A stretch of 8,549 nucleotides of DNA from an uncultured Actinomycetes bacterium (GTDB lineage Bacteria; Actinomycetota; Acidimicrobiia; Acidimicrobiales; RAAP-2), in assembly GCA_903854175.1 (NCBI GenBank), contig CAINVQ010000161.1:1-8549 (forward strand), given 5' to 3'. Below, in pieces: positions 5,666-8,549 of the stretch. The translations under genes were made by a program, and so were the position numbers. Each line of letters starts with the position of its first letter. Positions within the stretch are counted from its first letter, which is position 1. The notes below the pieces were generated by a model. The model was not told where the DNA came from and searched no databases. It saw only the letters and a program-made list of their open reading frames with translations.

Positions 5666-7107
5666 GGCTTTGCTCCAATGCCGAGGGCGCCAGGATTCAT
5701 GATGTTCTCTGGGTCCAATGCTTTCTTCATGGTGACAAGTAGCTCAAAAGAGGAACCAAGTGCTTCTTGTACGAATCGAGCTCGGTTGCGTCCAATGCCG
5801 TGGTGGTGGCTAAGAGCTCCACCGCTGGCTAGAACGGCGAGTGAGGCCGCGTCCCAAGCGCTTCGGTAGTAATTCGTTGGATCGCCTCCAGGGCGCCCTG
5901 CAAACGTGAAGTACAGGCATGCCCCATCGTCATAGGCATGGCTCTGGTGAACAGTGGCGGCGAGTGTTGTCGGGACTTCCTTAAGTGCCGCTACGACGCT
6001 TTCGTGCATCTCCTTCAAGATGCTCCATGGCCCTGATACTTCAATGGTGTCCACAATGATGCCTGCGTCCCAAAGTGGAACTAGTGAACTCACATTGTTT
6101 CGGTGCGATAGCCATGTCGCGACGTGTGAACTATCAAGTTTTTTGGCGCTGGCACATTCCTCGTCAACAATCTTCATTGTTTCATCAGTAAGACCGGGGT
6201 CTCCTTCTTCAAGAACAATGAGCGCACACTCTTCAATTTCAAAGTTCCTCTTTGATTCAGCTACGTCGTAGAGGCGAAGAACGGCTGGCTTGGCGCCACG
6301 CTGCAAAATTCGCTGGCAAGCATCGAGACCTTGCGCAAAGGTGTCAAAGCTGAATGCACTTCTAAGTTCGTATGACGGCTTCTTTCGCAGTAGCAGCGTT
6401 GCTTCAGTGATGATGCCGAGTGTTCCTTCGGAGCCAACAAAGAGTTGCAACATGTCAGGGCCAACAGCTTGACGCGGCCCGCGGCCACCAATTGTTACAA
6501 CATCACCATTGGCTAAGACCACCGTGAGAGAGCGAACCATGTCTTCGATTTTTCCGTAGCGGTTGGAATATTGTCCAGCCCCTCTACAGGCAATCCATCC
6601 ACCAACAGTTGCGAGGTCAAATGACTGGGGGAAGTGTCCAACAGTCATACCTTTTTCGTTTACTGATTTTTCAAGGTCTGGGCCGAATACACCAGCTTCA
6701 ACGTGAACAAGTCCTGATTCAACATCCATCGAAATAATTTTGTCGAGTGCCGTGAGGTCAAGTGCAATCGCACCATCAACTGCCACTGCTCCTCCAACAA
6801 CTCCGGAACGTCCGCCCTGAGGTGTTAATGAGATTTTGTGCTTAGCGGCGATCTTTACGACTTCAGAAACTTCTGCAGTTGTTTTTGGAGTTACAACAAC
6901 GCCCGGCCAGTGAGGCACTCGACCTTCACTTACGTCACGAATCGAAAGTGGCCACCAGTCGCGACCATGCTGTGCGCGAACATCAGTTGTTACGTCGAAG
7001 GCAATCTTTGAAGACTTCAAGTCTGAAAGCAGGGCTTCAGGAGCGGTTGGCCCTACTGATGAGAATTCACCACTGGGGTAATTGTTCGGCATTGTTGGTT
7101 TGGTCAT
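5659..7107 (-). CDS. FAD-binding oxidase, alkyl-dihydroxyacetonephosphate synthase (AGPS)-like
   Basis: A 482-aa flavoprotein of the vanillyl-alcohol-oxidase/PCMH fold. The FAD domain spans about 65-245: PGVVVTPKTTAEVSEVV at 68-84, the pyrophosphate loop PQGGRSGVVGGAV at 96-108, FDLATVGGWIACRGAGQYS at 163-181, KIEDMV at 186-191, and GSEGTLGIITEATLLLRKKP at 225-244. The cap domain carries residues resembling the AGPS active site: VLRLYD with Arg278, AYDDGACLYFTFA with Tyr392, and GGALSHHHGIG with a triple His at 434-436. AGPS swaps the acyl chain of acyl-DHAP for a fatty alcohol, the step that makes ether lipids. The stretch between LRLYD and ALIVLEEGD (about 282-294) is much shorter than in animal AGPS, so a smaller substrate such as a hydroxy acid is a real alternative, and GlcD-type 2-hydroxyacid oxidases share the fold. 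The gene sits 9 nt after glpD; AGGG within the glpD stop region serves as its ribosome binding site for the ATG at 7107. Confidence 0.87.
   Translation of the reverse strand: MTKPTMPNNYPSGEFSSVGPTAPEALLSDLKSSKIAFDVTTDVRAQHGRDWWPLSIRDVSEGRVPHWPGVVVTPKTTAEVSEVVKIAAKHKISLTPQGGRSGVVGGAVAVDGAIALDLTALDKIISMDVESGLVHVEAGVFGPDLEKSVNEKGMTVGHFPQSFDLATVGGWIACRGAGQYSNRYGKIEDMVRSLTVVLANGDVVTIGGRGPRQAVGPDMLQLFVGSEGTLGIITEATLLLRKKPSYELRSAFSFDTFAQGLDACQRILQRGAKPAVLRLYDVAESKRNFEIEECALIVLEEGDPGLTDETMKIVDEECASAKKLDSSHVATWLSHRNNVSSLVPLWDAGIIVDTIEVSGPWSILKEMHESVVAALKEVPTTLAATVHQSHAYDDGACLYFTFAGRPGGDPTNYYRSAWDAASLAVLASGGALSHHHGIGRNRARFVQEALGSSFELLVTMKKALDPENIMNPGALGIGAKPW
5673..5676 (-). promoter_or_regulatory. Ribosome binding site that supports the TTG start of the GlpK-like kinase
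   Basis: On the minus strand GGAG lies 7 nt before the TTG at 5665-5663. It sits within the last codons of the upstream oxidase gene (the IGAKPW end). The spacing is ideal and there is no ATG or GTG at a suitable place for the conserved AIDVGTTS start of the FGGY fold, so the TTG is the likely start despite being a rare start codon. Confidence 0.6.
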
Positions 7108-7114
7108 TATTGAA

Positions 7115-7118
7115 CCCT
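7115..7118 (-). promoter_or_regulatory. Ribosome binding site of the AGPS-like oxidase, overlapping the glpD stop
   Basis: AGGG on the minus strand, 7 nt before the ATG at 7107. It shares bases with the TAG stop of glpD (7119-7117), so ribosomes ending glpD would finish on this site. If glpD translation ends early at the TGA at 8440, this coupling would be lost and the downstream genes could be less well expressed. Confidence 0.55.
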
Positions 7119-8412
7119 ACAGAACTAGACCGGCGCTCTTAAATTCACTTTCTACAAGTGCTGCGTAACGCTGCACTTGGGTAGAAATTTCATCAGGAGT
7201 CCAACCAAAAATTGGTGCAATTGCCTGGCAAATTGCTGGTGCTGCCTTGAGAGTTGCTCTTGCGTCATGTAGATGAGCACGCGTTCGTCTGGTCAGGACA
7301 TCAGTGAGTGATGTTGCCATCTCATTTTGAGCGCTAAAGACAAACTCTGCGAGCAGATAGGGCTGACCCTCAATTGGTGTTGAGCCCAAATTCTGGTCAG
7401 CTGCAACGAGCGCCAGAATGTCTTGCGCCTCGGCGCCAAAGCGCTGGTAGAGGTGTTGCTCGACTTCAGTCTTGGCTCGCCAATTACTCGTACCGTGAAA
7501 TCTCAAGTTCTTGGTTCGAACTGATTTCAAATTCGAGAAGTAGGGACGAAGTGCATCAACAGTGTCTTCAGCCATCTGTCGGTACGTGGTCCACTTTCCA
7601 CCAGTGATGTGAACTACACCGTCCTTCGAATCTGTGACTTGGTGTCGTCGAGATAGGTCGGCAGTTCGTTCACTGAGCTCTTTTCCACTCTTTGGCGCAA
7701 GTAGTGGGCGAAGTCCGGCCCAAAGACCGGTGATGTCTGCGGTGGTGATGTTTGATGAGGTCGAGTTGTTTACCGCGTTGAGCAAGTACGCAATATCTTC
7801 TGGCGTGCATTCAGGGCTATCAATAGAGCCGTCGTACGCAGTATCAGTTGTCCCAATAAATGTGAACGGTGCATCTTCAAATGGAACAACAAAGATGCTG
7901 CGTCGGTCTCCAGGCACGTTAAGTACTGCAGCAACGTCAGCCGGGAGTCGGTCCCTGGGAACACTTACATGGATTCCCTTCGCAGGCTTGATGTGATGGG
8001 TGGCATCGTGATTCACCATGGTGAAGATGTCATCTGCCCATACGCCAGAAGCGTTAACGATTGTTCGAGTCGTAATAGTGAATTCAGCTCCAGTGAGTTC
8101 GTCACGGCAAACAACTCCATTAACTAGGCCATTGTCACTGCGAGTAACGCTGACTGCTTTTACGTAGTTAGCAACATCAGCGTTGAAATCAAGAGCAGCA
8201 GTTCTCGCAATGCTTAATGCGACTCGTGCGTCATCACCACGTGCATCCATGTAGATGAATGCAGCGGCGAGGTTGTTGTCTTTCAGAGTTGGTAAGTGCG
8301 CAATAGCGTCACTCGCAGTAATTTTCTTGTAGCGCTGACCAAGTCTCCATCCACCAGTTATGTCGTAGAGGCGAAGAGCCGAGCCGTACGCCTTGACAAG
8401 GGTTTTTCTCAT
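7117..8412 (-). CDS. glpD: Glycerol-3-phosphate dehydrogenase GlpD, C-terminal portion left open by an internal stop
   Basis: The 431-residue open frame covers most of an aerobic, membrane-associated FAD glycerol-3-phosphate dehydrogenase, which oxidises sn-glycerol 3-phosphate to DHAP and passes electrons to quinone. Visible motifs are SALRLYDITGG (11-21), TIVNASGVWAD (117-127), PAKGIHVSVPRDRL (143-156), VVPFEDAPFTFIGTTDT (175-191), GLWAGLRPLL (229-238) and HITGGKWTTYRQMAEDTVD (268-286), followed by the C-terminal DAO_C domain (about 300-431). Expected substrate-site residues His148, Arg235 and Lys273 are present. Missing are the N-terminal FAD Rossmann motif and the Arg-Tyr pair of LRYL, which lie upstream of a TGA at 8440-8442 in the same frame. 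The ATG at 8412 has no ribosome binding site and sits inside conserved GlpD sequence (IPIFANNAV precedes it in frame), so I do not believe it is the natural start. Alone, this product should not bind FAD. The gene leads the minus-strand operon; its TAG stop is 9 nt before the next gene. Confidence 0.85.
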   Translation of the reverse strand: MRKTLVKAYGSALRLYDITGGWRLGQRYKKITASDAIAHLPTLKDNNLAAAFIYMDARGDDARVALSIARTAALDFNADVANYVKAVSVTRSDNGLVNGVVCRDELTGAEFTITTRTIVNASGVWADDIFTMVNHDATHHIKPAKGIHVSVPRDRLPADVAAVLNVPGDRRSIFVVPFEDAPFTFIGTTDTAYDGSIDSPECTPEDIAYLLNAVNNSTSSNITTADITGLWAGLRPLLAPKSGKELSERTADLSRRHQVTDSKDGVVHITGGKWTTYRQMAEDTVDALRPYFSNLKSVRTKNLRFHGTSNWRAKTEVEQHLYQRFGAEAQDILALVAADQNLGSTPIEGQPYLLAEFVFSAQNEMATSLTDVLTRRTRAHLHDARATLKAAPAICQAIAPIFGWTPDEISTQVQRYAALVESEFKSAGLVL

Positions 8413-8439
8413 GACTGCATTGTTGGCAAAAATTGGAAT

Positions 8440-8549
8440 TCAGAAGGGGAGCGGACGCACTAAGAATGGAGCATTTTCTAAAAGGCGTTGGCGCTCACGT
8501 AGGTTTTCATAAACGAGTCTGAATTCTTTTTGTTGCAAGTAACGAAGTC
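8440..8549 (-). pseudogene. glpD: N-terminal part of glpD ending at an in-frame TGA, cut by the window edge
   Basis: Translated in the same frame as the downstream glpD portion, 8547-8443 gives 35 residues of typical GlpD: LRYLQQKEFRLV, then LRERQRLLENAP and LVRPLPF. TGA (8442-8440) follows directly, and beyond it the frame continues with IPIFANNAV into the long open frame. In relatives the expected run is LVRPLPF-Leu-IP, as I recall, so the TGA stands where a Leu codon is expected; TTA to TGA is one change. LRYL holds the Arg-Tyr pair that contacts glycerol 3-phosphate in E. coli GlpD. The FAD-binding start of the gene, perhaps 50-60 codons, lies beyond 8549. No frameshift is needed to join the halves. 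This is either a true nonsense mutation, a consensus error, or a recoded codon, in that order of what I can defend. It would make glpD a pseudogene if real. Confidence 0.75.

Noticed and set aside
7634..7996. Plus-strand open frame of 120 codons opposite glpD
   Set aside because: It is antisense to clear GlpD motifs (GTTDT, GLRPLL) and its product is Ser/Arg-rich without family resemblance.
6265..8377. Identical 16-mer GTCGTAGAGGCGAAGA at 6265-6280 and 8362-8377
   Set aside because: Both copies code for LRLYD in two different proteins (AGPS-like and GlpD). The match is short and follows from shared amino acids and codon choice; flanks are unrelated.
8440..8442. TGA in glpD read as Trp (alternative code) or selenocysteine
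   Set aside because: TGA ends three genes here at exact ATGA overlaps with expected protein lengths, Trp is coded by TGG throughout, and the GlpD family has no known Cys/Sec at this position. No SECIS-like hairpin was evident just downstream.

Overview
The window looks like chromosomal DNA from a bacterium, most likely an actinobacterium of moderate G+C (roughly half by eye). This placement is inferred from the style of the proteins (the metallo-beta-lactamase hydrolase, GlpD and the FAD oxidase all resemble actinobacterial versions as I remember them) and is not proven. Coding density is close to 100%: the only non-coding stretch longer than a few bases is positions 1-71. I see no RNA genes, insertion sequences, CRISPR arrays, phage genes or attachment sites.

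Plus strand, 72-3452: four tightly packed genes that form one operon. They are xseA and xseB (the two subunits of exodeoxyribonuclease VII), an ETHE1/glyoxalase II-type metallo-beta-lactamase hydrolase, and a BphA4/rhodocoxin-reductase-type FAD ferredoxin reductase. Each of the three junctions is an ATGA start/stop overlap, so translation is probably coupled along the whole set.

Minus strand, 8549-3453 (read right to left): a second operon running toward the first. The order is glpD (FAD glycerol-3-phosphate dehydrogenase, cut by the window edge), an alkyl-DHAP-synthase-like FAD oxidase, a GlpK-like FGGY kinase, and a membrane-anchored SIMPL/DUF541 protein. Junctions are 9 nt apart, 7 nt overlapping and 14 nt apart. 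The first three products suggest handling of glycerol, glycerol phosphate or a similar polyol: a kinase makes the phosphate, GlpD oxidises it to a DHAP-type product, and the AGPS-like flavoprotein acts on a related compound.

The two operons converge with no spacer. The stop codons abut (TAA|TTA at 3450-3455), and an 8-bp perfect hairpin lies just beside them, inside the end of the SIMPL gene.

Three points stand out. (1) glpD carries an in-frame TGA at 8440-8442, with clear GlpD sequence on both sides, so the long open frame 7117-8412 is only the C-terminal three quarters of the gene and lacks the FAD-binding N-terminus. (2) The GlpK-like kinase lacks several residues that contact glycerol in E. 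coli GlpK, so its substrate may not be glycerol. (3) The AGPS-like enzyme keeps the His-rich active-site motif of ether-lipid synthases, yet appears to lack the insert found in the eukaryotic enzymes. I found no clearly new class of system; the glpD/AGPS-like/kinase operon is the most interesting part.
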